Part shown: piece by piece, positions 9,318 through 19,090 of the stretch
Layout of the letters: the number at the start of each line of letters is the position of its first letter
How positions within the stretch are numbered: the stretch's first letter is position 1
Assembly (NCBI GenBank): GCA_013407085.1
Contig: JACCGJ010004943.1
Location: 1-64,000, forward strand
DNA: 64,000 nucleotides
Reading direction: 5' to 3'
Source of the DNA: Atriophallophorus winterbourni
Taxonomy: Eukaryota; Platyhelminthes; Trematoda; Plagiorchiida; Microphallidae
Position numbers and translations under genes: made by a program
Notes under the pieces: generated by a model
The model's input: only the letters and a program-made list of their open reading frames with translations
What the model was told of the DNA's origin: nothing
Database searches by the model: none

Positions 9318-12149
9318 TTAGACAATATGCGGAAATATGATAGACCATTTAACGTCTAATTCCCTTTTAAAGCTCAACACATTTGGGAGGCTTACTATAC
9401 AATCTGGGAGCTTGTTCCAGAAGTTGACCACACGGTTGCTGAAAAAGTGCTCACGTGCCAGCAACCTGGGCCTACTCTTAAGAAGTTTCATGGAATTACC
9501 TCTTGTAGCTGCTTTAGGTGCAAGTTTAAGGATTTCAGTAATATTATCACCTGTAAGACCCTTTAGAATCTTGAAGGCTTCTATTAGGTCACCTCGCAGC
9601 CGCCGTCTCTTTAGTGAGAACAAACCGAGGTCCTTGAGTCTAGCCTCATAAGTTTTACCTGCCTGACCCTCAACCATCCTAGTCGCAAGGCGCTGGACCC
9701 TTTCGAGACATGCTATATCCTTTTTTAAGTACGGTGCCCAGGATTGAACGCAGTACTCCAAGTGAGGCCGCACGACTACTTTGTATAAGGGGATGAAGAT
9801 TGAAGGTTTTCGGCAAGATAACGCTGAGCGAAGTCTGAACAATTCTCTGCGAGCCTTGTTTGCAGCTTCGGCACATTGAGTAGCCCATTTAAAATCGCCT
9901 GTTATAGTAATGCCAAGATCCTTCACTTTCTGAGCAGCCGCTATTCTGATAGTTCCTTCTCCAACTTCTAGTTGGGTTGTCGCTAAATCAGTCGTCAGAA
10001 GACAGCTCTTCCCCAGGTTTAGTGGCAAGTCCCAGGTCTTTGTCCACTCGATTACTTTTTCTAAATCAGAGATAAGCGTATCTCTACTGTCGGTTCCTAG
10101 GATCTTAACATCATCAGCAAACAGGAAGCAGCGTGAACTCAAGCACGCTGCCAGGTCGTTTACAAAAATAAGAAAAAGTAATGGACCAAGCACCGAGCCT
10201 TGAGGCACTCCACTGAGAATCAGTGATTCCTGCGAGCACTCCCCTGCAATTCTAACATAGTTAGTGCGATTAGTTAAGAAGCTGTCTAACCATCGATGTA
10301 GGTCACCTGTGACGCCACACATACTTAGTTTGTGCAGAAGGTACCTATGGTTCACCGAGTCAAATGCCTTTTGAAAATCAAGATAGCAGACTTCGACTAC
10401 TCTCCCTTCATCGAGGCGTAATGTCACTTCGTCCAGAAAGCTTAGAAGATTGGTTAGGCAGGACCTTCCTTTCCAGAATCCGTGCTGGGCATCGGATAGT
10501 AAGGAATTGGCTACCAAATGTTTACATACCTGGTGCCGAATGATTTTTTCCAAGCACTTGCAAAGAATGCTTGTCAGGCTTACTGGCCTGTAGTTGCGTA
10601 CATCTGAAATGGGACCCTTTTTGTATATGGCTATTACCGCCGCTCGTTTCCAATCATCCGGTAGTATACCCTGGAGTAAGGTAGCTTCGAAAAGATTTCT
10701 GATTGCAAGGCTAACTATATTCGCAAGCGGTTGAAGAATAGCCGGATGTATGCCGTCGGGGCCAGCCGACTTAGTTTTGTCCAGCTGCGACAGAACTGTG
10801 GTGACCATTTCCTGATTAACCTCCACCGAGCTAAAGGGAGGTGCTCTGCACTCGTGAGTTTCTAAACAGTTACCTGAATCGCGCCGATAAACACTGCAGA
10901 AGAATGAATGCAACGCATCGGCTTTTTCCGGTGCAGTCAAAGCCGTATTGCCATCTTCCAGCACTAACGTACCTATTTCCTCTCTTAATGATCGCTTGGA
11001 CTGAACATAGCCATAAAAAGCTTTCAAGTTAATCTTTGCTTTTTTGGCAAGTCGGGATTCGAAGTCCCTTTTAGCTTTCCTTTGCAGCGCAACAGCTGAA
11101 TTTCTGGTCTGTATGTACTGCAGTCTAGATCTGTGAGTTCCACAGAATTTGTACGCCCTCCAGCTACGGTCACGGCATCTAATAGCCTTGCGAATAGACG
11201 CGCTCCACCAGGGTGGTTTTCCTCGCGTTCTCACTGGTTGTAGAGGAGCAAAATCATCCTGTAGTTGTAAAAGGTGCCCTTTTATAATATTCCACCTGAT
11301 TTCTACACTAGGTTCTAATTCGTCTGGTTCCCAACTTAGATTCATTGCTTTAGTTTGTAGTTGGACGATGTCCATTCGACCAAAGTTGCGGGACATCTTT
11401 ACTTGAGGACTAGGATGCACTAAAGTCCAGTCAAGAAGAATTACAGCGTGGTCGCTCTTGCCTAGTGGCGAAAGGTATTTGATTCCATAAATATCTCTTT
11501 CATGAGACGATAGAACCAAATCTAAAGTTGACGGAGTATGTCCTGTCCTAAACCTTGTGGGTTCCCTTACATGTTGATAAAAGGCTCCGACATGAAACCA
11601 GTCTAGATATTGCGACTCAACTGACCCTGGTGAAGAAATTTCAGTACGCCAATCAATGCCCGGGAGATTGAAGTCTCCGACAATTAGTAATGCGTTGCAT
11701 TGCCCTTTTAGTACTTCCAATGTGTCCATTAGTAATTGGTCGTCTAATGATGAAGCGGTCGGGCTTCTATAAGCACATGCAAGTGCCAGTCTTCTTCTAG
11801 CGACAGTAAGAAATACCGATGTTAGTTGGATTGAGTGAGAAGCGATCTTTATCGATGTCTCACTGTGGGGGAGATCTTCGTTTATCATAATTGCCACTCC
11901 CCCTCCCGTAGCACCAGTATCCCTATCCTGACGATAGATGGAATACTTAGTTGATACAAATGACGGAACATGATCATCTGGTTTCAACCATGATTCGGAG
12001 ATGGCAATTATGTCGACCTGGTTTTCCAGTGCAGCAAGCTGCAGCTCGCCCCATTTATTACGTATACTGCAAGCATTTGTGTACAGTACACGGGTATTTC
12101 TATTCTGCGCACATTTTAAACTAACTTTACTCGGGGTGGGAGCACCCCG
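9318..12149 (-). CDS. CR1-like ORF2: endonuclease and RT, probable -1 frameshift product (LINE C)
   Basis: The open frame continues without a stop from inside ORF1 to 9318. The first endonuclease motif (LYTNACSIRNKWGEL, near 12020-12100) has no in-frame AUG upstream; the first in-frame Met comes only in the AIMINED segment near 11890, which would remove that motif. ORF2 is in the -1 frame relative to ORF1, so I take the start as the slip site at 12149-12155. Endonuclease motifs SESWLK, GDFNLPG and GKSDH are intact. The RT has DFQKAFDSVNH, SGVPQGSVLGP and the active site FLFADDVKI at 10110-10121. No internal stop is seen, so the enzyme could be functional. An alternative is a non-AUG start or a damaged initiation codon. 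Confidence 0.8.
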   Translation of the reverse strand, partial: RGAPTPSKVSLKCAQNRNTRVLYTNACSIRNKWGELQLAALENQVDIIAISESWLKPDDHVPSFVSTKYSIYRQDRDTGATGGGVAIMINEDLPHSETSIKIASHSIQLTSVFLTVARRRLALACAYRSPTASSLDDQLLMDTLEVLKGQCNALLIVGDFNLPGIDWRTEISSPGSVESQYLDWFHVGAFYQHVREPTRFRTGHTPSTLDLVLSSHERDIYGIKYLSPLGKSDHAVILLDWTLVHPSPQVKMSRNFGRMDIVQLQTKAMNLSWEPDELEPSVEIRWNIIKGHLLQLQDDFAPLQPVRTRGKPPWWSASIRKAIRCRDRSWRAYKFCGTHRSRLQYIQTRNSAVALQRKAKRDFESRLAKKAKINLKAFYGYVQSKRSLREEIGTLVLEDGNTALTAPEKADALHSFFCSVYRRDSGNCLETHECRAPPFSSVEVNQEMVTTVLSQLDKTKSAGPDGIHPAILQPLANIVSLAIRNLFEATLLQGILPDDWKRAAVIAIYKKGPISDVRNYRPVSLTSILCKCLEKIIRHQVCKHLVANSLLSDAQHGFWKGRSCLTNLLSFLDEVTLRLDEGRVVEVCYLDFQKAFDSVNHRYLLHKLSMCGVTGDLHRWLDSFLTNRTNYVRIAGECSQESLILSGVPQGSVLGPLLFLIFVNDLAACLSSRCFLFADDVKILGTDSRDTLISDLEKVIEWTKTWDLPLNLGKSCLLTTDLATTQLEVGEGTIRIAAAQKVKDLGITITGDFKWATQCAEAANKARRELFRLRSALSCRKPSIFIPLYKVVVRPHLEYCVQSWAPYLKKDIACLERVQRLATRMVEGQAGKTYEARLKDLGLFSLKRRRLRGDLIEAFKILKGLTGDNITEILKLAPKAATRGNSMKLLKSRPRLLAREHFFSNRVVNFWNKLPDCIVSLPNVLSFKRELDVKWSIIFPHIV

Positions 12150-13234
12150 TTTTTTGAAACCGGAGAAGTTGATAAGTGGCTAGACTGCCCTTGCGAACGA
12201 GCTTGCACCGGCCTAATGGCAGTTGTACATAGATTTTCCTCGTTCAGAAGCTTACTGAAAAGCGAGTTTTTCATGCGCTCGTATTCTACTGGCGGCCCAT
12301 TTTGGAGTACATCTTCAATGACAACTACCGCAGATGACCTAAACATTTTATGGTGGCTAAGGTTGATCCCTTTTATGGGAGTTTTCAAGCCAGTCATGGG
12401 CGTTTTTGAACGCTTTCCATGAAAATGTGGTTGAGGCCCCTTATCTTGGACAACTTTGAATCGCCCATTTGTGTAGCGCTCAAGGTAAGCACTTTTTAAA
12501 AGAAGCGTATCCCTGTCCTGCTGGTTCATGAATTCTACCAAGATCGGACGAGCGCTATTTACAGTTGGGTTCCACCGGCCTACACGATGGACCCTTTTTA
12601 CCTGGCAGTTAATTAGCCCTGCCATGCGCAAAATATCTTGAACCCTGGAACGGTCCATTTGGCGCCGGGATTTGCTTTCGCGAATCAGCGGCTCTTCCCT
12701 ATTTAGTATGAGGAGAGTACGAGATGGCCTCGTTTCCGCCATTTTGTGGGGTGCAGCAAGCTTACTAACTTGCTCAGCTAAGGCATTTATTTGCCTTTCT
12801 AAAGCAACGTAGTTAGCTTGCTGTGTTATTACCGGACATTTACTGTTATCGACGGTTTTCTTTTTTGGGTTCTTTTTCCCCCCCTGTGTTGCTTTTTTAT
12901 TCTTATTGATGGTACTGCGGGCAGGGCCGGGTTTTGTTGACGGGGTTGTTCTTATTCTTACGACCTCGGCGTAGGACAACGGAGAACTCTTATTATTTGC
13001 CTCAACATTGTTTAAAATACTAGCGGAGGTCCTCAGGAATACTTCCCTGGCGTTTCTCTTACACTCCCAACATACCCATTCCATGAAACTAATTTTACAA
13101 TAAGTTTCATAATGCTTGGCAAGAATGCCAGAGCATTTTGGATGCGCCCATCTCTGGCACACATCACAAGCTATGCCTTTTACAACCTTCTTACCACATT
13201 CACTTGAAATGCAGGGATATGAAGCTTTAGGCAT
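12116..13234 (-). CDS. CR1-like ORF1: zinc-finger protein (LINE C)
   Basis: 372 residues from ATG. Residues about 5-55 form a PHD-like Cys/His cluster (CISSEC, CDVC, H, CWEC). A basic Lys-rich segment follows near residues 105-125 (NKNKKATQGGKKNPKKK), and then one module of about 100 residues (TLLILNREE ... PILVEF ... LLLKSAYLERY). The module resembles those of LINEs A and D but occurs once. It probably binds the element RNA. The last codons contain the slippery heptamer A-AAA-AAC (residues SKN), and the TAA stop at 12116-12118 follows about 31 nt later, overlapping ORF2 in the -1 frame. Confidence 0.82.
   Translation of the reverse strand: MPKASYPCISSECGKKVVKGIACDVCQRWAHPKCSGILAKHYETYCKISFMEWVCWECKRNAREVFLRTSASILNNVEANNKSSPLSYAEVVRIRTTPSTKPGPARSTINKNKKATQGGKKNPKKKTVDNSKCPVITQQANYVALERQINALAEQVSKLAAPHKMAETRPSRTLLILNREEPLIRESKSRRQMDRSRVQDILRMAGLINCQVKRVHRVGRWNPTVNSARPILVEFMNQQDRDTLLLKSAYLERYTNGRFKVVQDKGPQPHFHGKRSKTPMTGLKTPIKGINLSHHKMFRSSAVVVIEDVLQNGPPVEYERMKNSLFSKLLNEENLCTTAIRPVQARSQGQSSHLSTSPVSKNGVLPPRVKLV
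12132..12155 (-). promoter_or_regulatory. Candidate -1 ribosomal frameshift signal
   Basis: On the minus strand the heptamer A AAA AAC (12155 down to 12149) sits exactly in the ORF1 zero frame. It is followed at once by a perfect 7-bp hairpin, CGGGGTG, loop CTCC, CACCCCG (12149-12132). ORF2 is open in the -1 frame through this point and has no AUG before its endonuclease. The spacer between slip site and hairpin is essentially nil, shorter than the 5-9 nt typical of known signals, so function is an inference. Confidence 0.5.
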
Positions 13235-13240
13235 AGTTTG

Positions 13241-13464
13241 ATTTTTTTAAAAATTCAAATAACAATGAATATATATAAAAATTTTCAAAAAACGTAATAG
13301 AATATGTTGATTCTAGTTACGATGTGTATATAATGCGATAAATTGATTAACAATTTACAGCAAAAGTCAGAGAACAGCGATTTGGAAATAGATTATGTGT
13401 AAGAGCGTGGGAAATACAACCAAGTTGAACGTACCGCGCAAATTCACTTTACTTATCTAGAACG
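13241..13464. other. AT-rich sequence, no gene seen
   Basis: Possibly part of the 5' UTR of LINE C. No open frame with coding character, no repeat boundary and no structured RNA recognised. Confidence 0.4.
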
Positions 13465-13640
13465 AGAGTAGATCAATAGATCAATAGTTTATTACGGTAT
13501 AAAAAGCGGGGAGCTTGTACAAACCGCAGGGTGGATTGTGCGGTGAATCGAAAAGAAAAGAATAGTAAAATGTTCGAGTTTCCAAGGCCTTATAGCGGGC
13601 CACATTCGCGTTAGCCTGCACCATCAGTGGATTTTTGTGG
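13465..13640 (-). mobile_element. 3'-UTR fragment of an A-type CR1 LINE
   Basis: On the minus strand this ends in an 8-bp tandem repeat (CTATTGAT, about two copies, 13469-13487). It resembles the 3' UTR of LINE A: both contain a TTTATT(A/G)C block next to the tail and the shared TATAGCGGGCCACA segment near 13592-13605. The coding part is gone, so this is a strongly 5'-truncated or deleted relative. Confidence 0.6.
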
Positions 13641-13780
13641 CACATGACACTTAATAAAACCATGTATTTCGGACATTGTGAACAGTTTTATTCAAGGTAA
13701 TTCAAGGTTTTTAATAGTCTAAAAAGCAACAAGATTAACAACATCCATAGGATGGTAAAAATTGGTAGAAGTTAAAACCA
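13641..13780. other. No gene seen
   Basis: Short AT-rich interval between the LINE fragment and the first SINE copy; nothing recognisable. Confidence 0.4.
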
Positions 13781-13999
13781 CTACCCTTGCAGTCGTGAGG
13801 TCCGGGTTCGAGTCCCGGTGGCGAAATTATTTTCTGTAAATAATTCGTCATCGGATTTAAGACACATCATTTCTTCCAAATAGCATTGTCTAACTTCTAT
13901 ATCCCATTATCTCAATTTCAATTTTGTCCAAAGCGACAGAAGTTCAAACAAACCACTGTTTGATAATTGATAATAAAAATAAATAAATAAATCAAATAA
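13781..13999 (+). repeat. tRNA-derived SINE, plus-strand copy
   Basis: Carries a perfect tRNA-type T arm with B box GGTTCGAGTCC (13805-13815) flanked by CCGGG/CCCGG stem arms. It shares about 150 bp after the B box with the inverted copy at 14260-14425 and ends in an A/T-rich AAATA-type tail (13970-13999). The tRNA 5' half is not recognisable in this copy. Confidence 0.6.
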
Positions 14000-14221
14000 A
14001 TGCCTACTAACAAACTACAAGTAATAGCGGGTTCAGTGCTCAAGGAAAGTTCGAGCTCTGATGAGCTGGATCCATTTTTTGATACGTTTCCTAATGACAC
14101 TGTCACTAATGACACTCCCCACAGTTCCTTCTCTCAATCTCTGCTACCATTCGTGCACCGTTTTGCTGAACCAGCAGATGCAAAACTCAACGAAATGGAA
14201 ATGAAAAGAAAATCAAGGTAG
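14000..14221 (+). CDS. Small ORF of unknown meaning between two inverted SINEs
   Basis: 73 codons from ATG; I do not recognise it. The product would be acidic and Ser-rich at first (SSSSDELDPFFDTF) and basic at the end (MKRKSR), with no membrane segment or known motif. It begins directly after the A-rich tail of the plus-strand SINE and ends near the body of the inverted copy. It could equally be a chance ORF; no splice or promoter evidence is visible. Confidence 0.12.
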   Translation: MPTNKLQVIAGSVLKESSSSDELDPFFDTFPNDTVTNDTPHSSFSQSLLPFVHRFAEPADAKLNEMEMKRKSR

Positions 14222-14259
14222 CGGATAAAATGGGGAGGGAGATTGTTTTGGAATAAATC

Positions 14260-14425
14260 AAAATTAAGATGAGATAGATAAAAGTTAGAAAATCCTTTTT
14301 GGAAAAAATGATGTGTCTCAATCCGATGACGAATAACTTTCAGAAAATAATTTCGCCACCGGGACTCGAACCCGGACCTCACGACACTTAGGCGAAGCAA
14401 ATGACCATTACACCACTAGGCCACT
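14260..14425 (-). repeat. tRNA-derived SINE, minus-strand copy with A and B boxes
   Basis: On the minus strand an A box TGGCCTAGTGG (within 14405-14423) and a B box GGTTCGAGTCC (14362-14372) are correctly spaced for RNA polymerase III. The anticodon arm can be drawn with a 7-nt loop CTTCGCC (anticodon TCG, Arg-like). The acceptor arms (TGGCGAA against the 5' end) do not pair, so this is a SINE head rather than a working tRNA gene. It is inverted relative to 13781-13999. Confidence 0.6.
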
Positions 14426-14568
14426 GACTTAATGTCTAAATTAAAAGTAATTAGATAGACTTTTTATTTTTATGCTACACCCCTTTTCAGCCTAGCCAAA
14501 ATGGTAGTGGAGATAACGTTATCCGTAAAAATTGAAATTTAAGTGTATTAACAATATTAGAACATAAA

Positions 14569-17054
14569 TTAAACAGTATATAAGTGTTCTGGAAACGAAT
14601 AATGCAATAAAAATTCGTCTAATTTCGTTTTAAAGTCATGCAAGCTAGTGGCGTGAGCAACGGTTGAAGGTAAACTGTTCCAAGTAAAACAGACACGGAC
14701 AGAGTAAAAAATACCTTCTACAGTTCAGGCGGGAATGGGGTACGACCAGCACATATTCATGGGTTCGATAATTCCTCGTATCCCTTCGCGTGAATAAATC
14801 CTGTAAGGGATGGTTCGGGGTATGGAATGTTTTGTAAAGTAAGATAAGGTCTCCTCTGATTCGTCGATAGGGAAAATCGAACAGATTCAGTTGAGCTATC
14901 CTTTCTTTATATGGTTTGTTTCGGATGCTGAGAACTAGTTTCGTTGAGCGGTGATAGATTCGCTGCATAAGTTCCACATCCCTCTTGAGCCACGGAGACA
15001 TGACTGCACACCGTATTCCATGACTGGTCTCAAGTATGTATTCATGATCCTTGGGAATATCTTGGGCGAAAATTTCCCAAATACACGTTTGAGTATATTT
15101 AGAACGCGTGTTGCTTTTTTAAAGGCACTGTTAGTTTGAAGTGATGTTTTTAAACTGGAGCATATCCAGACACCCAAATCTTTTTCTTCACTGCAATTTT
15201 CAAGGACATGCGAACCTATGTGATATGTGAACTCTACTCGATTCCCCACATTCATGATCCTGCATTTGTTGAAGTTAAACGGCAGTTTGTTCTTCAACGA
15301 CCAGCTGTGAAGCGTATCAAGATCCTTTTGTAATAGCAGACAGTCTTCTGGACTACGAATGCTGCGCCAAATCTTTATGTCGTCCGCAAATAACGAAATG
15401 TTACATCGAACAATTTCCGGTATTTCATTGACATAAACCAGAAAGAGGATCGGACCAAGGACTGAGCCTTGGGGAACTCCGCTAGTTGCTGCAATTGGTT
15501 TGGATAATGCACCATCAACACGTACCTGGTTAGTGCGATTTGTTAGGTAGTCATTTAGCCAATTCAGCAACTTTCCAGTGATACCAAGCCTTTCAAGCTT
15601 CTGCAGTAGTAGGGAATGGTCAACACGATCGAATGCTTTTGAAATATCCAAGTAGCACGCGTGTATTGCTTGTCCTTTATCTACCGATTTTGTCCAATCA
15701 TCTAGCGTTACCAGTAAATTAGACAAACAGGAATAATTTCGTCTGAATCCATGCTGGTTCCTCGAAAGCAACTGATTATTCTCGAAGTGTTTCATTAGAT
15801 CGTCAACAATGAGTCGCTCAAGTAATTTTGAAATCACTGGTAACAGAGTAACGGGTCGGTAATTGGAAACATCGGAGCGATTTCCACCTTTGTAAATTGG
15901 AGAAATTATTCCTCGTTTCCAATCTGTAGGAATCACTCCACTTGCCAGTGTTTGCTCGAACAGATAAGTGAGTGGTTTGTATACCAAACTCGCAAATTGC
16001 TTCAATATTTTCGGGGTTATTCCGTCGGCCCCAGGAGACTTTCCGGTTTTAAGATTAAATAAACCTTGGAGGACGCGTTTCTCAGTGACACTTATTTCAC
16101 TTAGGGCAACCGTGTTTGAAAGTGTTGGATTTGGGCTGTTTATTGCATGTTCTATCGGGTTGAATACCGATGAATAGAACGTGGCTAAAGCATCAGCAGT
16201 TTCTGCTGCAGTTGTTGTTGGTCCAGCTGATGTGTTCACGGACGCTACTCCAGGTTTCACCTTAGCTTGATCGTTAACCATACGATATAGTATTTTGGGG
16301 TTTCGCTCCATCATGCTTGATATCACTTCTTGGAAGCACAACTTGTCTTGGATGACAAATTTGTTTACTTTGTTCCGCAGTAAACGGAATGTTTCCCAGG
16401 TCTCGGATGATGGGTTTTGCCGATCGCCAAGCAATGTTTGTACCGTTAACCACTTACGAGTTCGGCTTCTTAATTTAAATTCAAAGTTTTTTCTTGAGTT
16501 CCTGAGGACAAATTCGGAGCTCACTTCGATTGAACTTTTGAGATTAGATATTAGCCATATCCAAAATTCATGTACGTTGCTAGTTTCCGGTTGGCAGTTA
16601 AACGTGTTTTTCAGAGCATCACTCAACGCCATAGTGTTGATCCGCCTAACTCTTTTACGGGCATCATTTGTTCTTACAGCTTCAAACAGATAGTCAAACT
16701 GGATGACGACGTGATCACTTAGTCCCAGTGGACTTTCGTAAGCAACGTTATCAATGTCATGTTCATTGCTTGTCAGAACGAGATCTAAGAGTGAGGGTAA
16801 ATCGTTTCCGCGGTATCGGGTATTACATGTAATGTGGTTATAAAGAGGAATATCGTCAAACAACTCACTGAATGCGCGCTCGAGGGAGTGTTCTGGGTAA
16901 ATGGTGCTGCTCTGCAGATTCGGTAAATTGAAGTCACCCATAATCAAAAATCCACAAGTGTATCTGGAAGTAACCATGCGAATTTTATCCAGTAGGGCCA
17001 GATTGTAAGTTTCCTGTGCAGACGGTGGGCGATATACTACTCCCAAAACACAGT
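14569..17054 (-). pseudogene. CR1-like ORF2, main part: endonuclease C-terminal half and RT (LINE D)
   Basis: Begins at the insertion junction with VLGVVYRPPS and runs to a TAA at 14569-14571. Endonuclease motifs GDFNLPN and GLSDH are present. The RT has ISPIYKGGNRSDVSNYRP, LDISKAFDRVDH, SGVPQGSVLGP and the active site LFADDIKIW (15379-15390). Two frameshifts disable it: one near 15000, between EYGVQS and SPWLKRD, and one in a T-rich run near 14720, after which the C-terminal tail (HDFKTKLDEFLL) continues in another frame. With the N-terminal part at 19980-20277 this was a full-length ORF2. Confidence 0.85.
17050..17054. repeat. Target-site duplication ACAGT (left)
   Basis: ACAGT immediately before the 5' LTR. 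The identical 5 bp occurs at 19980-19984 after the 3' LTR. Confidence 0.85.
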
Positions 17055-17616
17055 TGTATGAATCCGCGTCGATGTCTTGAAAATTCCTCTTTAGGTCCAG
17101 CCAGATCAAACGAACTGGAGACATTTGTTCCCACCCTACACCCGTGTTCCTTATCAAGTTTTTTGTATCATAATTTTCCAGTGATATTTTTTGTCTGTTC
17201 TTCAAATTGAGAATAACATTTAAACTAAATGGTAAATCTGTGAGAGTTTTCTTTCCCGAACATTTTCCCTTTGTTTAACTGCACTCCGGCTTCCGCACAT
17301 TTTGATTTGTCCGTTACCCGTGTTTGCCGTTATTGGAAAACGGTAATTTTTTGTGCTCTCAACTGAGCTGTTTGACTTCCGTTTATTGGACGCGTTGGGT
17401 TTGTATTGAAACCTGTATTCGATTACCGTTGAGGTTTGTTATATTTTGCTTTTTAATCGTCTTTGTCAATATAGTACAGCGTAAATTGACGTATTGTTCT
17501 GATTTGGGATCGATTCGTAAACGCTCGTCACTCCCGGTAGAAGATTCTCGTGGCTCGTAGCAGGCAACTAGTTTCCGTGACAGAAACTATTCCCCGGTGA
17601 CGATTTGGTCGCTACA
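17055..17616 (+). repeat. 5' LTR of the BEL/Pao-type element
   Basis: 562 bp, TGTATG at the start and GCTACA at the end; same length as the 3' copy at 19418-19979. Confidence 0.9.
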
Positions 17617-17832
17617 GTACTCAACGTTATACAGTACTCAGCGTTGGAATTCGAGTTGGACCGTATTTGTCTCAATTGGAGAAAATACAGTACTCAACGT
17701 TGGAATTCGATTTGGACCGTATTTTCTCAATTGGAGAAAATACAGTACTCAACGTTGGAATTTGATTTGGACCGTATTTGCCTCAATTGGAGAAACTACA
17801 GTACTCAACGTCAAATTTGTGGACGCAATACA
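17617..17832 (+). repeat. 56-bp minisatellite in the leader, starting at the LTR edge
   Basis: Units begin GTACTCAACG and end AATACA or similar. There is a 17-bp partial unit directly after the LTR, three full units (17634-17689, 17690-17744, 17745-17800), one 32-bp unit and the start of another. Every unit repeats the GTACTCAACG that follows the LTR terminus ...TACA. A TGG 12 nt into each unit (TTGGAATTCGA) is the only primer-site-like sequence seen. Confidence 0.85.
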
Positions 17833-17862
17833 GTACTCAACGTCGAATTCGCTGACGTCAAT

Positions 17863-18936
17863 ATGCCTGTTACCCGCTGTTTTGTCGAAAAGATCAAATC
17901 TTCCCAACGGTTGGTCGATATTGGAACGGAAGACACCGCAGGTGAGCGCATTCATTGTTCTGTTGAGGGCTCTCGAGGTAGCCTAAGGATTTCAAAGATA
18001 TAATCAAACATTCGTGTTCGTAAGGCTAAAATGCGCCTTGAACTCCTAAAACTGTCGCAGGGAACAATCGAAATGAAGCACAAACTGGAAGTGCTTCAGG
18101 CGGTATACGAGGTTAAAATGGCTAACATTGCTGCTTCGGCAAGTTATCTTGCGCATTGTGAGCATCAAAAGGAAAAAGTAGCTGACTACCCTCGTTCGGA
18201 GGTAGAAGATTCTGTCCGTAATAAAAAGCCCGGCAGTATACCGAGATCTGACCTTCCGAAGATAGAATTGATATCTTTTGATGGTTCAGCTAGCACCTAC
18301 GGGAAATTTTGTCGTCAGTTCGAGACCTATGTGGAGTCTAGAACTCTTGATGACGGACAGAGGTTTCTATGTTTGCTAAATTATTGCCGAGGTATAGCAA
18401 AAGAATCTATTGAAGAGTGTGTCATGCTGCCACCTGAACGTGCGTATAAGCGGGCGAGATCAATCCTGAAGGACCTCTTCGGGCAACCGCATACAATAGC
18501 AAGGCCTGTTAGTCTCGTTAATTGTCAAGAAATTGTTTCTACTGGTGTTATGTTGAAGGATATTGACATTTGTGTTGTCGATGGTGATCAGGAAGCTGAG
18601 TTACCTGAGACTGAATTAGCTCAGTCGGATTTTGTGACTGAATTTTCCGACACTAATTCGGATCAGGTGGAGACTAAGCCTGGCCCACCTGACACCAAAT
18701 CAGCCCAAATGAAAGGTAGGCCTGGTTCACATGATACTGAATCAGCTTTAATTGGGGCGACGTATGGTCAGCATGACAATCCGTATGATTGGCGTAAACC
18801 TTTCGGTTGTATACCTGATGAACCATTTATGTTTGGGAACTCGGATACAATATTTTGTAATTTAGACTTGTTTAGATGGCGCAAAATGTCGCTGTTGGAG
18901 GATGCAATACACAAGGCTCGTTCGGGTAGGATATAA
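17863..18936 (+). pseudogene. BEL/Pao-type Gag, interrupted by one stop
   Basis: The frame starts at ATG 17863 (MPVTRCFVEK), meets TAA at 18001-18003, and continues in the same frame from MRLELLKLSQ (18031) to 18936. An N-terminal coiled-coil-like segment (EMKHKLEVLQAVYEVKM) precedes a DUF1759-type domain: LPKIELISFDGSASTYGKF, then DDGQRFLCLLNYC, VMLPPERAYKRA and LFGQPHTIARP. That domain belongs to BEL/Pao Gag proteins, which build the capsid around element RNA. The following ~150 residues are acidic and unfamiliar, with no zinc knuckle. No pol follows, so the protein, if made downstream of the stop, would serve packaging only. Confidence 0.75.
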
Positions 18937-19069
18937 TTCATGAGCTTATTGTAGGGCGCTAGGAGAACCGGAGGACGTGGTGGGTCTTTGTCTAGCAAAC
19001 ATTTTCCCTATAAAAAGCCACAGGTGTCAAGTGATGGTGATGCGTCGTGGCGTGTGTGACTCGCCACTA

Positions 19070-19090
19070 AATAAAGTCCCTTGCTTTATT
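19070..19090. promoter_or_regulatory. Palindromic AATAAA signal between gag and the 3' LTR
   Basis: AATAAAG and CTTTATT form a perfect 7-bp inverted repeat with a 7-nt loop, so a poly(A) signal can be read on both strands. A TATAAAAAG box lies about 60 bp upstream (near 19010). The same arrangement is kept in the array copies (for example 36724-36744). Confidence 0.35.

Larger units (their letters stand above)
9290..13240 (-). mobile_element. CR1-like LINE 'C'
   Basis: A two-ORF LINE of a lineage distinct from A, D and E. ORF1 is 12116-13234; the ORF2 frame runs from within ORF1 to 9318. There is almost no 3' UTR: after the ORF2 stop the minus strand becomes an A-rich tract (about 9286-9317), probably the 3' tail. 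The 5' limit is unclear; ORF1 begins at 13234 and about 200 bp of AT-rich, featureless sequence follows. Confidence 0.8.

Noticed and set aside
14000..14221. A host protein-coding gene
   Set aside because: Single short ORF, no recognised domain, no splice partners, flanked tightly by SINE sequence. Listed only as a low-confidence ORF.
14341..14425. A functional tRNA gene (Arg-TCG like)
   Set aside because: A and B boxes and T-arm are good, but the acceptor arms do not pair and the sequence continues into a body shared with a second copy, so a SINE is more likely.
17597..17986. ORFs across the leader minisatellite of the BEL-type element (repeated YSTQRW-type peptides)
   Set aside because: Both overlapping frames give repeat peptides because the unit is open in several frames. 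The gag frame begins after it, at 17863.
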